DNA of 64,000 bases from Hyphochytrium catenoides (GCA_900088475.1 FLMG01004215.1:15801-79800), one strand, 5' to 3'. Shown: positions 9,935 to 23,343, counted from the first letter of the stretch. Made by a program: numbers and translations. Notes: a model not told the origin generated them from the letters alone.

Positions 9935-12900
9935 CTACATTTGATATCCCAAAAGCGCGTCAGAGGTCATCTGAGACCTACATATCTTGGCGTAATCTCC
10001 TATCATGGCTTTAAAGCGCATCTTGTGCGGCAGTAAACTGCAGGACCAATAAGCAGAGAGTAGGTGGAAATGAGAGCGAGGGTGAGAGCGGATAGAGAAA
10101 TAAGACGCTACGAAATGGGGAAGGGGTTCGGATAGGGTTGGGGGCAAATAGAGAGAACGACAGCTTTGGGTCTGAAGCCGGACGCTTAAAGGCTACCTTC
10201 CCTCTACTTACCTAATCATCAACTGCAGTGTGAGATTCCTGTCACCTGTACTGAGTCCAGGACAATTCACTTTTCCCAACTCTGCCCGCAGTAACTCGGC
10301 CGCCTCTTTTCTAGCCAAAGTCAAAACGCTGTGTAGCGCTTCCGCAACATGGGGGATAAGAGGTGAAGGGGCGGATACTTGCAGTGAGGTCATGATCTGC
10401 TGTACCACGAAGGGGAGATTTTTGTGCAGAAAATCAAGGATCGGGCCATGCTGAGATAGGGATGGGTTACACCTACACAGGAAAGGGGAACGTGAGAAAG
10501 AGTGACCTAAAGAAAACGTCTAGCCTGTGTGGCCAGGAATAAGGGCCCTTCACGGACAAAGGAAGACCAAGAGACAAGGTATGATCGTTTAATAGGCCAA
10601 GAGGAATGGCAGAGACAAAGGTGAAGTCACACGTCTAGTATTTGTCAAGTAGTACATAGTAACCCGAGGATGAGGGGTCAAACAGGAAGGGTGTAAGTGT
10701 TCCTGAAGCCCTTACTTTGACACCATTTGGTTGATGAAATTTACAGCGGTCCTAGTAGAATCTCTATGTTGGTTCTGGAAGCAGCAAAGCCCCAGGTAGC
10801 TGAGGTCGGAGAGGTACTTGCTCTGCAGCAAAGCTTCCGGACAGAATAGAAGATATCGAAAAAGAAGCTGTTTCCACGTTAGAATCAACAAGAGTGCAGC
10901 ATGGCCCTTTCTACTACTTATTAGCCCCATTCTGTCCTTGACCCTTTATGTGCTTTTTAAATGTCCTCCGCACCCTTCTCTTTCTTCTTTGCCTCTTCCA
11001 GTACTTGTCCTACTTCACCATCTTCCGTTCCGTACATAGTTCTCCACCTCTTTGGTTTCTGACTGTCCATCTAGCTCGGTTGCCTCAACGTCTATTCTCT
11101 ACTTCTAGCCTATGACATCCCTCACCTCATAGACCGATTGTATCAAATCTGGAGAAGTGTCAATCGGCAGATTCTGGTAATAAGAGCAAGTTCTGGCGCC
11201 AATCTTCTCAATCGCATCCTTAAAAACGAGCTCGGTGTCTATCACACAGACTGTTAGACAGACGCTGTTTATAGAGAACACCCGCCCAGGAAGATATGGG
11301 AGAACGGGAGATCGTAGACTACGTAGAACATCAGAAACAGAGTAGGCTCACTGAGATCAAAGCGGAGGCACTGCTATGGATTGCTTACCCTCGTCCCTTT
11401 CTCTTATCACTTCAACTGCAACTTCCAGGCACGAGAGACAACAAGGGAAGAGAGTAACCTCGAATGTCCTGACGGCTTGCTGCACAATTCCTACAAACTC
11501 TGGGGAAGAGATCGATCCAGCTGCTAAAGTGGTGAGCGCACGGCTATAGAAGTCAAAAACAGCGCCTAAGGCTCGTTCGCTGTTCTGAAAGTCACTGTTC
11601 AGAGAGACAGCTACAGGTAACATCTTGCCAACTAGTTCCCGTGCAATCATCTAAGCAGGTGGAGGGAGTTCAGCAACGAGTAAATATCAAGGAATGAGAG
11701 CCCGGACTACATCGCATTGACATATATGTTGACTAAATACTGGTAGAGGACAAAGTAGAGAGCGGCGATTGCATTGACAAGATAAACAGAGGACCATGAC
11801 TGGTGCAATAGAACTGTGCCAGACACAATACAACCATGGTGGAGGTAAATATAACATTAGGCATTAGATGCAGCTGGTGCTCCAGCTCCTTGCGAGGAGA
11901 AAGCGGGTGTCCATAGATTGAGCGCAAGGATCCAGCGTCTCTCACCTGCTTCTCGTCTTGCCGCTGCGCGCTGTCTAAGAACCTTATTACCGTGACGACC
12001 CGAGTCAGCTCGGTCTCTACGGTCTCTGCACCCTGCGTAGAGTTGTTTTTGTGCTGACGAAGCCACTCGAGTGCCTGCAGTCTCTTCGCTACAAGAGCAG
12101 TGAGGAAGCCATAGCACCTCTCTCTGTCTAGATAGGTGGAGATTCGGGTGACCCCTTCCACTAGGACGGCGCTATCAGAAGATGGAAGTCCTGCTTGAAA
12201 GGCATTCTCCACGGACGAGAAAAGGGAGTCAAAGTCTAACTGCTGCGCGGTGCTGGCATGCGAGCTTATGCATAGCTGCCTCAAAGCAGCACAAGTGTTG
12301 GTTTGGCTTCTCTTCAAGGGGAGAGAGGAAGCGACAAAGGTGATGGCCTTTGGACAAGGAGAGGGATGACGTAAGACCACTGAAAGAAGTTACGGGTGCT
12401 GTGAGAAACAACAAAGCAGGCGAAGGAAAGCAAGAAAGCTGAAATGTGATTGAGTGTCGATATCGCGAAGGAGTAGCAGGGAGTCAGAATGGAGGGAGAG
12501 ACGGCCGAGGTTTCTGGCAGCAATGTAGGATTAAAAGTGAGAGAGGTCACTAACTTCTTTCCAAAGGTCGATGCCTGCAGGGGAGAAGGTGGCAAGATGG
12601 CAGAGCCACTCTGAGAGCTTTCCTGTAAGCACTACCGCCGTTGACACCTCATCGGGTTGAAGCCTGCCCTCTCTACTAACTGCGAAGATCTTCTGAAGCA
12701 CAGTCGCAAGCGACCTCTGTGTTTCCTCAAGCTCCCCGTTGTTCTACCAGATGCAGAAGTTGAATAGTAGGAATAAGCATTAGCGTTGAGCTTACCCCTC
12801 GCCGAAGAATCAGCGAGTCCTTAGTTCAGATCCTTTCATCCGCAAGCTCTCTAGTGTCATCCACAGCACATATCCTTATCTCTTCCTCTCCCCTACTGGA

Positions 12901-15197
12901 CGTATTCTCTAGCAATAGTTCATTCAAGTAATCCTTACCTTGGTAGCGCCATCACCTGGGACTATCCTTATCACCACTTCAGGCGCCACGCAGGAAAGAA
13001 TATAGAGGCTGCTTTCTACGATCTGCCAGTGCTGGACGATTAATTCACGTCAATAAGGGTCCAGGTTAGCCATACGTTATTTAGTAATCCAGGCATGCTG
13101 CGTCTTCTTCCAACTTTTCACAATTTTACAGACATTGATGCTTTGCTCCTTACCCGCTGTGTCGACCCATTTATGTTTGTCTCTATTAACCCTGCCAGAT
13201 AACTGCAGAGAGAAGAGCGTAGGAGGAAGTAGATGGAGACCAGCAGTTCTGCAGGGCCATGGGCAGAAGAGCGGAACATGCGGAAGTCCTCCTCGTTCTC
13301 CTGGCCCTCGTATCCCTCCCAAGAGGAAAGATAGTCGGCAGGAAAAGCGCATTGGTGCACAAAGACGGCCAGCAGCTGTTGGTAGAGAGGCTGCCCCAAA
13401 GAAGGATGCCTCTCTTCCAAAGGAATGTCCTGAAGAGGGCGTTACATTTAAGAGATAATCCACACAAATACGCTGTAGTGAATGGCTAAAAAGGCAGAGA
13501 TAAAACGGGCAGAGAATCGAGGTTCTCAAGGAGAGTTTTCCACCTGTAAATCAGCCCAGAAGTCGAGCGTCATTGCCGCTATCGGCTTATACTTGCATGC
13601 AGTACAGTGCACCATGAGCTCCATAAAGGGGATAGTGGGGCCCTGGCCGGAGGACAGCAGAGTTACCTCGGCCTCCGCTGTTGCAACCACCAGCGAGACA
13701 AAAGAGTGAAGAGCTCCCTCTTTGTCAACGGAGGCCTGATTGTTCTCCACTAAGTGGCGCAAGGAGGCGAGAGTTTGTAGAAGAAGCGAGACTGCGGAAT
13801 CTCTAATCGACCCCGCTATGGAAGAGGACCGATTACTAATGGCTTCTGCCAAGACATCCGCAGCTGACTCAAGCAGAGGCCCGCAGTTGCCTGCAGTTGT
13901 TAGAGTTATATGAGCTTTGTGTTCTATGTGAACCAGGAACAAGAGGTCTATATGTTGTCGGCATGTTGCTCTCTTAAGGCGCCACCTACCTTTTAACATG
14001 CCAAGGAGGCTATCAAAAAGCTCTCGATGGGATATGAACATGTCCTCAAGTGCAATGCTGAGGCAGCAGATCCACCTTTTGAGGCAGGACAGAGACAATT
14101 GCTGCAACGATGATGTCGATCCAGACCTACAGACAAAGGTAACGAGCTGCGCAGCAAAAAAAAGTGACTACTACTGCCTGATGAGTAAGCGCGACGGAGA
14201 AGAGTGGTACCTTCAATACATTATCTTGATGCTTTCTTAACTCATCCTTGGTGGCTCGCTGCTTTTGAATGGTGATTTGTGCTGAGAGCCCGAAGAGGGA
14301 GGTAAGGGAACAAGACAAGGTGTATAAGCCATGGTAGAGGCAGAAAGTTTGAGACCAAGAATCGAACATGCTCATCACAAGGTCAAAGACGTGCCAGAGG
14401 GAAAGAGCGTCGACATATAGGAGCGATTAAGCCGACCCGCAGTAGGAGCAGGGGATGGCCCTATATGAAGAGGAGAGAAGCACGAGAGAACCCTGAACAT
14501 TGTTGCGGTACTGACCTGAGTATACGTCATACTCAGAAGCCAGAGCTAGTAGAATGTCCAGCCCGGTCGACAAGAGAGGCAGCTGAGATGTCGCTGACAA
14601 TCTTAAGGCTTGCTCAATGAGGGGAGGGACAGCTTCAGAAGTCATCGCGAGGACAGCGAGAGCAAGGCAGATGCGTTGGATGACGACGGGAGGAAACCGA
14701 GGACTGGGGCCGCCGTTGCTATCAGTGAGCATGCCCAATAAAGCCTGCATGACCCCATGCACCAAGTTACTAGGAGAGGTAGCACCGCTGTTTCGGGCCT
14801 ATGGGGACATTAAAGGCGCAGAGCCAGGGGAGGTAAGAAACGCAAATCAAGCAAAATCTGCCTCGGTAAGTACCGACCTTTGAATAAACTAAGTTCGCAG
14901 CAAAGTACTGGACCTCTACAGCTAGGCCCTGGGCCTTGAGAAGATTTATGCCTACCGTCCACGCTTCCTGGGAAAAGCATCAACGGACATTGGTGGTTCA
15001 TCCCTTTCACCAGCACAACAGAGTAGACCGTGGTACCTCGGATTCAGCTAAAGCCACGAGAAAAGCGTTTGCTTGAACTGCATTTGGCCCCTGAGACATC
15101 ATTAGAGTGTTGTTGATGGAAATACCATCCCGACACTCGGTACCTGACTATATAGCTCATGAATAGCCTCGAAGGCATGCTTAGTGGCATCGTCCAT
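9935..15197 (-). CDS. Importin-13/transportin-3-like karyopherin, multi-exon
   Basis: Nuclear import receptor of the beta-karyopherin family (IPO13, TNPO3, yeast Mtr10/Kap111 branch), which carries cargoes such as SR splicing factors. The start codon at 15195-15197 gives MDDATKHAFEAIHELYSQ. The next exons hold the importin N-terminal region (GPNAVQANAFLVALAESE, then EAWTVGINLLKAQGL and VQYFAANLVYSK). Later exons contain VIQRICLALAVLAM, a stretch like the TNPO3 LPEE repeat (LPLLSTGLDILLALASEYD), MTLDFWADLQVE near 13540, and ENEEDFRMFRSS near 13300, which matches the acidic DEEDFxxFR part of this branch. The last exon (about 9935-10036) ends KMRFKAMIGDYAKICR...YQM with TAG at 9935. HEAT repeats fill the length. 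Choice between IPO13 and TNPO3 is not secure. Confidence 0.82.
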
Positions 15198-16120
15198 TTC
15201 TAGTTGCTGAGGGACTATCTCTCACTGACCGCCGCAGCAACTCCTCTCAGCTAGCGGTCCGCCCTCCTTTGCTCTGGACGTAATACTGTCTTGATGGCTC
15301 ATACAATGATAGAGCCCACGAAGCACATCAGTCTTTGGAAGAGGTGTGCTCGATCTACCTCAAGGTCCAGACTATAGCAGCTCCGAACTCAGATAGCAAG
15401 CAGTTGACGATAAGAAGATAAATAATAAGAGCTTGAATGAAGCTTTGAAGCGAAGAATCTGCAATTTGGAGTCATCCAGAGCTCCCCTCTGACCTGCCTC
15501 GCATAGATCAACTCATGGATCACACATGACGCCCAAAATGATAACCTATATACTGATAATTGGAAGCGATTGTGAGTTGATGTTTGTTGAGAAAGAGCTC
15601 TTTGTAATCCTTTTGATTCACTTTTGCAGATTTTCAGCAGATTGTTCACGACTTTGCTTGCACAATGCCCAGTGCAGCTTGAAGACGTGTCGGCTCGCCC
15701 ACATCGATGGAACGTGCCTTTTTATTAGTTGTGAGGCCTCCAGGCTTTGAGAGATGTCGGTGAGGCTGGCTGGCTGTCATGCTGACATAGACAGGAACTT
15801 TCCCCTCTTTGGTGCCCGTCACCAGACGTATTTTGCACTGTTTGCTTGAAGCTTAGGGACACTAAGGGCTACGGAGCTTCTGATGACCTCAAGGGATCTA
15901 GAATGGTAACCTACGGGGTACCCAGCAGGGGCCATGATGCGGAAAGTTTTGCCATGTTTAGAACATCGTGGCTGGGCCGGTCATGTCATGTCGGCTGTTG
16001 GGTTGATGGATCTCCATCTCCGCATCAGCTTGACAAGAAGCTATGAGTAGAGGACCCTACCTTTGGAGGCAATAACGCCACAAAGTGAGGAATCTGTTCC
16101 CCGCGCGTGACTGTACGGCC
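15198..16120. promoter_or_regulatory. Divergent intergenic region between karyopherin and SUMO protease
   Basis: About 920 bases separating two divergently transcribed genes, so it must hold both 5' flanks. I see no clear TATA box or repeat. The short frames at 15389-15649 (-) and 15526-15750 (+) overlap one another and look like chance. Confidence 0.4.
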
Positions 16121-19100
16121 ATGGCTGAAATGGAGAAGAGAGAAGAGGACCCTCTGCGCTCCAGGCGGCCGTGCAGAGAGTCTGTTTCTCCTACTGCTCG
16201 TGAGGAAGATACAGGGCAAGATTTAAGAGTCAGCCCAACGCTGCTAATAGACGAAAGTGGTTCCTCAACGTGGGAACCACCCCCAGTCTCCAGACCCTCT
16301 ATAATATCACCTCCAAAGCGAGTCAAGGGAGCAACAGAGTTCCAAGTGCTCTTTCCCTACGATCATCGCGGTCTAGGGATGGTCCTCAAGCCGGGTTATG
16401 GGCTCGGACTCCACGTCGCTGAAATGAAGGAGGGGCCTGCAGATACACTTGCTTTTATACAACCTACAGAGGACTTCATTGTGAGCGTTAATGATTGGGA
16501 CGTGACTGCCATGGACTTCACCCAGGTAAGGTTGTCTCTCCGACGTACAGGACTCATGCTCTTCCCTTATCAACTTCCTGCTGTAGGCCGTGGTTTTAGT
16601 TAAGCAACTGAAGTTTCCGAAGCGTGTCGTCTTCCGGCGGTATACTTACAGGGCGATAGAGAAGGCGCAAGATAAGGAACGGAGAAGATCTTCTCGAAGA
16701 TTCAGTCCGACTGCAATAGTGAGGGAGATTGTCAACACTGAGCCGACTGCCAGTAGAGCATCTGAAGTCCCCAGCAGTTCAAAGAGTCAGAAAAAGAGAA
16801 AAGCAACTGCATTAGTCTCTCCACAGCCTCCGGAGAAGAAAGCTGCAGTGGTGGAGATTGTATCTCTTGATAGTGATGACGAAAGTTCAGCCGCAGGATC
16901 GGTCCTTCAGCCCCTGGAATTAGTCGAACAGCAACTGCATACTCGGCCAAAGGGCCCTTCGGGGCCTAAGACGCGAAGTAGCCTAGCGGGCCTCCAAATG
17001 TACAACACTCGTTTTCAGAAGGGAGCAATTGTGAAGACGCTCTTTGGGCCAGGAGAGATTAAAGCCCACAAGGTAGTGCTCGCTGGGTCGGAGCCTTCAG
17101 GTCAGTTAAGAGCACTATTGGCGTTGACAAAGAACGACAACGTGAAGCCCTGAGCTCTGGCCCTACAAAAGTACTTGAACAGGGTATCAAAGGGGCACAG
17201 GACCGGGAGCATATAGCGATGGGTAGCCGGGAATCATGTCCATAAGAGCTTACCGACACGCGCTCCTTACATTTACTGTTGAACTTTCTAGTGGTTTACA
17301 CCGTGAAGGGGCAAGGTTTCATGGCATATGCTCAGGAGCAGACGCTGGTGGACCTTAGGGGCATCCCGGTAACCAGATACCCTAGGAACGCCACCAAGGT
17401 GAGATGGGAGCCCCAAAGAGAACCAAGGAATCTATTGAAGGCTAACGTACCTCTTTCCTTACGCTGTATGTAGAATGGCATCAATGTTACAGAGGCTGAT
17501 ATCTTCCGTTTAGGGCCCGGGCAGTATTTAAATGATAATGTGATTGATTTCTACTTCCGGTACGTTTGCCTTCCATCTCCATGCTTGATGCACTTAGTGA
17601 CCTTGTTTTATCTTTTCCTACCATTGCCACCTGACTGCACCCAGATACTTAGAGCAGACTGTTACGACGGGGAGCTCCTTCAGGAAGGTGCTCTTCATGA
17701 GTTCCTTCTTCTTCAAGAGCTTGATGCAGGCAAGCGAGAAGCACAGTGAAGAGGGAAGCTATAAGATCATGAGCAGATGGACCAAAGCAGTTGACATATT
17801 CAGTTGTGACTTTATCCTGGTGCCTGTCAACGATGCGTAAGTACCACTTTAGGGATGACTTTTATCTACTATCGTTATTCCTTAGGCAGCAGTGCTCCCT
17901 CTCCATATGTCTGTGGCACTGGCCCTATCCGTCTAATGTTCTCCCTGTATATCGTAGAGGGTGCCATTCTGGCGGTTAGTGTCTTTTTTGGGTTGCGGAT
18001 TATCTATTTTATTGTTTCCCAAGCTTAATCCCCTGACGTTGGCGCTGTTATTACCTTTTCTTTGCTCTGCGCCTTCGATCCCGGTGTGTTAAACTCAGAA
18101 TGCATTGGAGCTTGGCAGTGATATGCAACCCAGGGGTAAAACCGCAATCTTCAAGCTCAAGGCCAAGAGGGCAGGAGCCCATCAAGAAGAAAGACTTTTG
18201 CAATCCATTTGCCGGTTGCTTGGTACCAGCGACTAAAAGTGGTGAAATTCATCCCCCTTCTAAGAGTTCCATGGAACACTTGGTCAGTAATTCATCACCA
18301 CTTCCTGAAGCGTCCTTATCTGCCACTCCTGAGCCTTCTACGCGAACGCGAGAAGCTGTGTTGTCAGGAGGTACTGAGGACATGATGGACTTTGACGTGG
18401 AGAAGAAAGCCATTCTATCACAGAATTCTCCTCATATCCCTAGTCTGAGTGCGTTACCGCTACGTGGACTAGCAAGTTTTAAGGAGGATACCTTGGTTGA
18501 TTCTCTCCTGAAAAGACCAAATAGTCCACTGCCTGTTCTCAAATCAATTGAAGCTCCGACTGCACCTACGGTCAGATTGGATGACGCTGAGGTTCACCCA
18601 GCACTCTCCAGTAGTTTTGAAGGGCCGGAGAAGGGTAGGCAGTCGTCTTCAATGAACCCAAGCCCGTGCAAAGAGAATAATAGAAGAGATGGAGTCCTTG
18701 AGGAAATGGCAAGCGTTAGCTGTTCGCCTGCGGTGGAAGGTGCAGCCCTAAATGGTAAGCACCCTATAGACATCAAAGTGGACGGACGAGGCGCGGGTGT
18801 TGGCTTAGCCTCAGGCGCTGACCACGACGGGGATAAGAAGGAACGTGCAGTGGATGTAGAAGCACCAACCATCTTGGATAACCGGACTGAATCATTAGAA
18901 GAGCCAGAGCCACCGCTTGGCTCGAACCATACCCAGGTTGACGTCAAGGTTCTCCGTGCCAAAGAGAGAGATATGGAAGAGGTGAAAACAGCGGTTGGGA
19001 CGGATAGAACGGAACAAGGGAAACGGACTTCTGCCCCGTGTATATTGATGCTGGATTCATCCAAGTGCCACCGGACCCAAAAAGTTGTGAAGTTACTGAG

Positions 19101-19922
19101 AACGTAAGTACGATGAATGAGCCTTTTTCCTCTCTTCCTCTTCTTCTCCTTCTTGTCGTTCCTCCTTAGCGGCCCTGTCTTCACCTCACCATGGCCTACT
19201 AATTTGCCTCTGCTCCTGGCAGTTTTCTCAGTCTAGAATGGAAGCATCGGAAAGAGAAAGAACTAGGGGCGAGAAAGTTCGCAGCTACTGCTCTCCCGGC
19301 TGTGGTCCCAGCCACGGTAAGACTGTCATTGATATCTCGAATATTTAAGTATGGGAGTGGTCTGTCCCCCGATCTTGAACTCTCACCTTGTGTTCCGTGT
19401 GAGCAGTTCTCTGGTTGGGTTTACAGCGTGGTATCAGATTTTTGTTAGCACTGGTCCTAACTGCAGTCAATGCTGTTTCTTTTTCACTTTTTGTGCGGCC
19501 CTTTCTGGCCCTTCTCTATAAAGATCCCCCGCCAAGACAATGGGTGCGACTGCGGTGTGTTCCTTCTTCACTATGCCGAGCTGCTAGCTACAAGACCTCC
19601 AATGATAGATGAAGAGTTCATTCGCTCGAAAGGCGTAAAGGGAGGATTAGATAAGAGCTGGTTTAGGGCCTCAGAGATCAAGCAGAAACGGAGGAAGATC
19701 AAGGAGCTCATACTTACCCTAGCGCAAGACGAGGTCGAAGGAAGTATGGGCGAAGGGCCTGGAGTGCAAGAGAAAGAGAACGTAGAGTTGGAGAGGGTAG
19801 TGGGCGGTAGCCTGCCAGAAAGCAGTAGTGAGGGCACGGAGTCTGTTATGGGTAAGACTACCATGATAGTAGAAGAAGAGTTTGCTGGGCCTACAAGGAT
19901 GGAGCTGGAAAAAGAAGACTAG
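16121..19922 (+). CDS. Ulp2/SENP6-7-type SUMO protease with N-terminal PDZ-like domain and SIM
   Basis: Cysteine protease predicted to trim SUMO chains. From ATG at 16121 the protein has a polar N-terminus; a PDZ-like domain (about residues 68-150) with a GLGMVLKP carboxylate-binding-type loop and VAEMKEGPADTLAFI; a SUMO-interacting motif VVEIVSLDSDDE at 16848-16883; and a small beta-type module (VKTLFGPGEI ... VKGQGFMAYAQEQTLVDLRG). The C48 domain follows: YLNDNVIDFYFR, FMSSFFFKSL, WTKAVDIFSCDFILVPVNDA, then MHWSLAVICNP with the catalytic His (18100-18130). A Ser/Glu-rich insert of about 290 residues separates His from Asp (CILMLDSSK near 19045), as in SENP6/7. Catalytic Cys is in RQDNGCDCGVFLLHYAE (about 19530-19585). 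Stop TAG at 19920. Introns near 16527, 17101-17292, 17400, 17560, 17838, 19105 and 19318 all keep phase where I checked. Confidence 0.88.
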
Positions 19923-20178
19923 GGCAGAGCCTGGCTTGTATGTTGCCAGGTGTCATGTTTCTGAGTCCTCTTGGAGAGACCCAAATGAGTCCAAGTTTTG
20001 AGAAGTGGGAGAAACTCCGGCTTCGCTCGAAGCCTTATCATAGCTTAGAAAGAGGCGCTAGCTTGAGAGTGCTTCATAATTTATTGAGAGTTATAGCAAT
20101 GAGCCCGCTGAATACCGATGGCTCCCACCACAGAGGTCGTATCTCTTCTGTTATTCTTCTACTCCCCTCCTCACTTCT

Positions 20179-22923
20179 TCAAACGCCTATCGCACTCTTT
20201 GATGCAGTCCAACAGCCCTCTCACAGCTCGCTTGTTTTCTCCATCCGCTATCAAGCGGTCCAGGAAACGATCTATAAGTAAACGCAGAGCGTTCGGTCAG
20301 GAAGAGACACTAGGAGCGATGGATGTGCAAAAGCTAAACGATAGCAAAGTGTATAGGGAGGATGATGCATGGAAAGTGCTGGGTTTTGTGCTCTGTGGCT
20401 GTGATGATAGTGGAAGCTGCAAGCCCAACCCTGACTGCAGCCTGAGCAAGAGAGACGGATCTGTAACATACCTTCAAGCCCAAGTATGAGCTCCCTATCT
20501 TCGGTGCTCTGAATGTAGTCGTTCTGTCCATGATTTGAGGCAATTGGGACATTTTAGTCGTGAAGGCAAGAGTGAACAGTGGCGACACAGCAGGGGAAGA
20601 GATTGAGGATTATAGTGCGCGGCGACAACTGGTACCTTGTGAGTTTGGAGCTCCTCAGTATTATATAGTCGCGCAAGGAACTCAGACCCAACTATAAGGT
20701 CAATTTCCTACAGAAGATGAACAGAGACATCGGAGGTTAAGCGAGAGCTGGACTCATGGTACGTCAGGGGAAAGCTTGGAAATATAGAGAAGTTGAAACA
20801 GTCAGTTGGAACCTGCGAGAGTCAGAAGGGCAACAACCTTGACCGGCGAGGCAAGGGTAACGGCACAGGAAGAGTAGCGACAATCGAGCTAGAGCCATAG
20901 CCCCGAGCAAGCTTGCAAGTACCTTAAGCTTTTGGTAGTTCAGACTAAGATGTCTTGCCACGAGCATAAAGATATTCCTCTCTTGAATGGGAGGCATGAG
21001 CCTGAAAATAGGTGACAAACAGTGTCAAGCCAGGAGAAGAAGTAGAGTTAACCTAGGCCTGCTTTCCTCCCTCTTACCTACTCTCCTCAATGGCATCCAC
21101 ATGCCGCGCTAAGCCGTAAAGATAGTGCAGAACCATCACTTCCTGAGTCCGATTATAGGCAGGAACGTCCTGAAGGAGGGCGTCATTAGAACTGAATGCG
21201 GAAGGGAGATGATTGGTGGTAGAGCACTACTTGCACGAGAATGAGAAGAGGCAGGTGCAGGATTTAAGGGTACGAGTCGAAGTTCCCGGGTGTCTTTAGG
21301 AAGAGAGAGGCGGTCTCTTACTGATGGGTGATCAATTGCATCCGCTAAAACGTCAGCGCAATACTGGAGCAGCATCGGAAGATCCGTGGTCTGCAAAGTA
21401 AGGACGCGTAGGTGAGTTGTGCATGATCGGCCCAACAGGAGATTGAGTAAGGAAGCAGCTGGTAGCTAGAAGCTATTAAGACATCAGAGACTGGAATGGA
21501 AGGATAAGAGCAAGAGGAGAAAACTCTTAAGCTTCACAAAATGAACATCTCTCGCCTCACCTGCACGGCTTCCACGTGCATCCAAGCATTTCGCAATAGC
21601 AGTCCCATTGATGTCTCATATGAACTCATGAGCTCCATGATCTTAGCAGTCTGCATAGAATGAAGGTGGAAGAAGGTCACCGCCAGTAAAGAACAGGGCT
21701 GGATTGGGACTGGAGGTTGGTTTGGGCTGAAGATCGGTCAGAGCAACAGAAGACAAAGCAGCTTAAGGTAGGCGCAGCAGCGATGGCAGGCAAGAGATAC
21801 GGAAAGAGACTAACAAAAAAGCCCTCCCTAGCTAATGCTGTACGGGGTTGAAGACTGAAAGGTGGCGCTCTAGGGAAAGCTAAGGTTTCTATGCATAAGC
21901 TTAGCACTTGATGGAAGCTCTACCTTGACAACATCCTTCTTGTTGTTGAAGTCTCGTTGATACTTTCTGAAGTCAATCAAGCTCCGAAGACACCTGAAGG
22001 CACCGACAAGTGGAAGTGAGCGCTTCGGAAAGATGTGATGCAAGAAAACGCAAGTGATGCTTGAAGAAATAATGAAGGAGGTAGGAGGAGCCTAGGTGCG
22101 GACAAGTGCCAGAGGATGAACACGTTTCTTAGTGGAGGAGGGCAGAAGAAGAAAGCAACAAGGAAAGGAGAAAGCGAGAGGTAACCGGAGAAAAAGAAAG
22201 AGAGAGGCCATAATAGAGGAGTGAGCTAGCCAGAGACTCACAAGTTGAGCTTCCCGTCCTCAAGTATGAACCTGCAGGGTACACTACAGTCAGCTCGGCA
22301 TACTAAGACATTGCAACCAGTAGGGCCCCATACCTTAAGGCAAGCTCGTCACCTTCCCAGAGCGTCGCATCTTTCGTCGCGCGAGGAATCATTGTTTCCT
22401 TGGAAATTCACCGCCAGAAGAAGAAACATCAGAAATGGAGTTTGCAAGTGGAAAAGGACCTTGGGATACGAGGGTAGGATGTTAGGCTAGCGGTGTCCAG
22501 TCAGTAAGAGCTGCCACTCGAACATCGAAGAGAAGGGCTGTGCGGGGAAGAGCTGAAGAGAAGAGCTACCATCTCTGACACCGTGGCAATTTGTTCCAAG
22601 TTGGAGACCATGTTGCACCACTTCTCGGACATCACTGGGAAGTTGCCCTGAGCATCAGTAGAAGAGGGAGAGGACATGAAAGGACAGCGCATTAAATTCC
22701 GGCTTAGAGGGACAAAACAGAGATGCCAACGAACAGAGGGACAGAGAGAGCGAAGGAGAGACAGGACACCAGAGACTCCTAGAGCAAGGAGGCCCCGACA
22801 ATGTCATACCAGAGCTCGTATCCTTGACCGCAAGGCGGCTCCCAGCTTGTTCGAGATTGGATCGAAGGCATCCCCGGTATTATTCAATGAATAACGCTTC
22901 ACTTTTGCGCCAACGACCGCCAT
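20179..22923 (-). CDS. Unknown all-helical protein, about 298 aa, roughly 12 exons
   Basis: Not recognised. The gene can be read end to end: ATG at 22921-22923 (MAVVGAKVKRYSLNNTGDAF), then exons near 22660 (SEKWCNMVSNLEQIATVSEM), 22400 (TLWEGDELAL), 22265 (FILEDGKLNL), 21970 (CLRSLIDFRKYQRDFNNKK), 21600 (IMELMSSYETSMGLLLRNAW), 21390, 21150 (EVMVLHYLYGLARHVDAIEE), 20990, 20680 and 20480, and a last exon ending LLDCIKECDRRLKK with TGA near 20179. Short exons are joined by GT-AG introns in compatible phase. The sequence is almost wholly amphipathic helix, like ARM/HEAT or TPR-type folds, with no catalytic motif seen. It converges with the SUMO protease gene. I assign no function. Confidence 0.62.
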
Positions 22924-23308
22924 AGTTGCAGAAGGCTAATGGAGGAAGATATAGAGTCTTCGCTCGAGGACTGATGAGGTCAGGAACAGAGTCGTGGGGC
23001 TGTCTGTGAGCAGATGAGCGCGACAAGACTGGCGTTGGTTGTCGTCGGCGCTGCCAAATGTGGATATCCTCGGGTACTTCTTCCTCTTCTGGTAGCCATC
23101 GCACGGTCGAGCAGCGAGCCCGGTGAGAGGTGGGGTGAGAAGGGCTAAGACCGGTCCTCTGAGTAGAAGACAGGGAAAGGAAGGAGCGATAGTGATGGTA
23201 TTTATAAGAGCGGGAGAGCGAGTGAAAGGAAGATGTAGAGAGAGAGGGGAAAGTGAGGGATGGAGGGAGGGTGAGAGAGAGAGAGAGAGAGAGGGAGAGA
23301 GTGTGTGT

Positions 23309-23343
<35 letters not shown>

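Noticed and set aside
3520-16100. Shared sequence CGCCACAAAGTG with IPHFVAL in the antisense at about 3530 and 16075
   Set aside because: The match is only about 20-25 bases with mismatches; at 3530 the true frame is a PH exon, so the shared peptide is a shadow. Probably coincidence.
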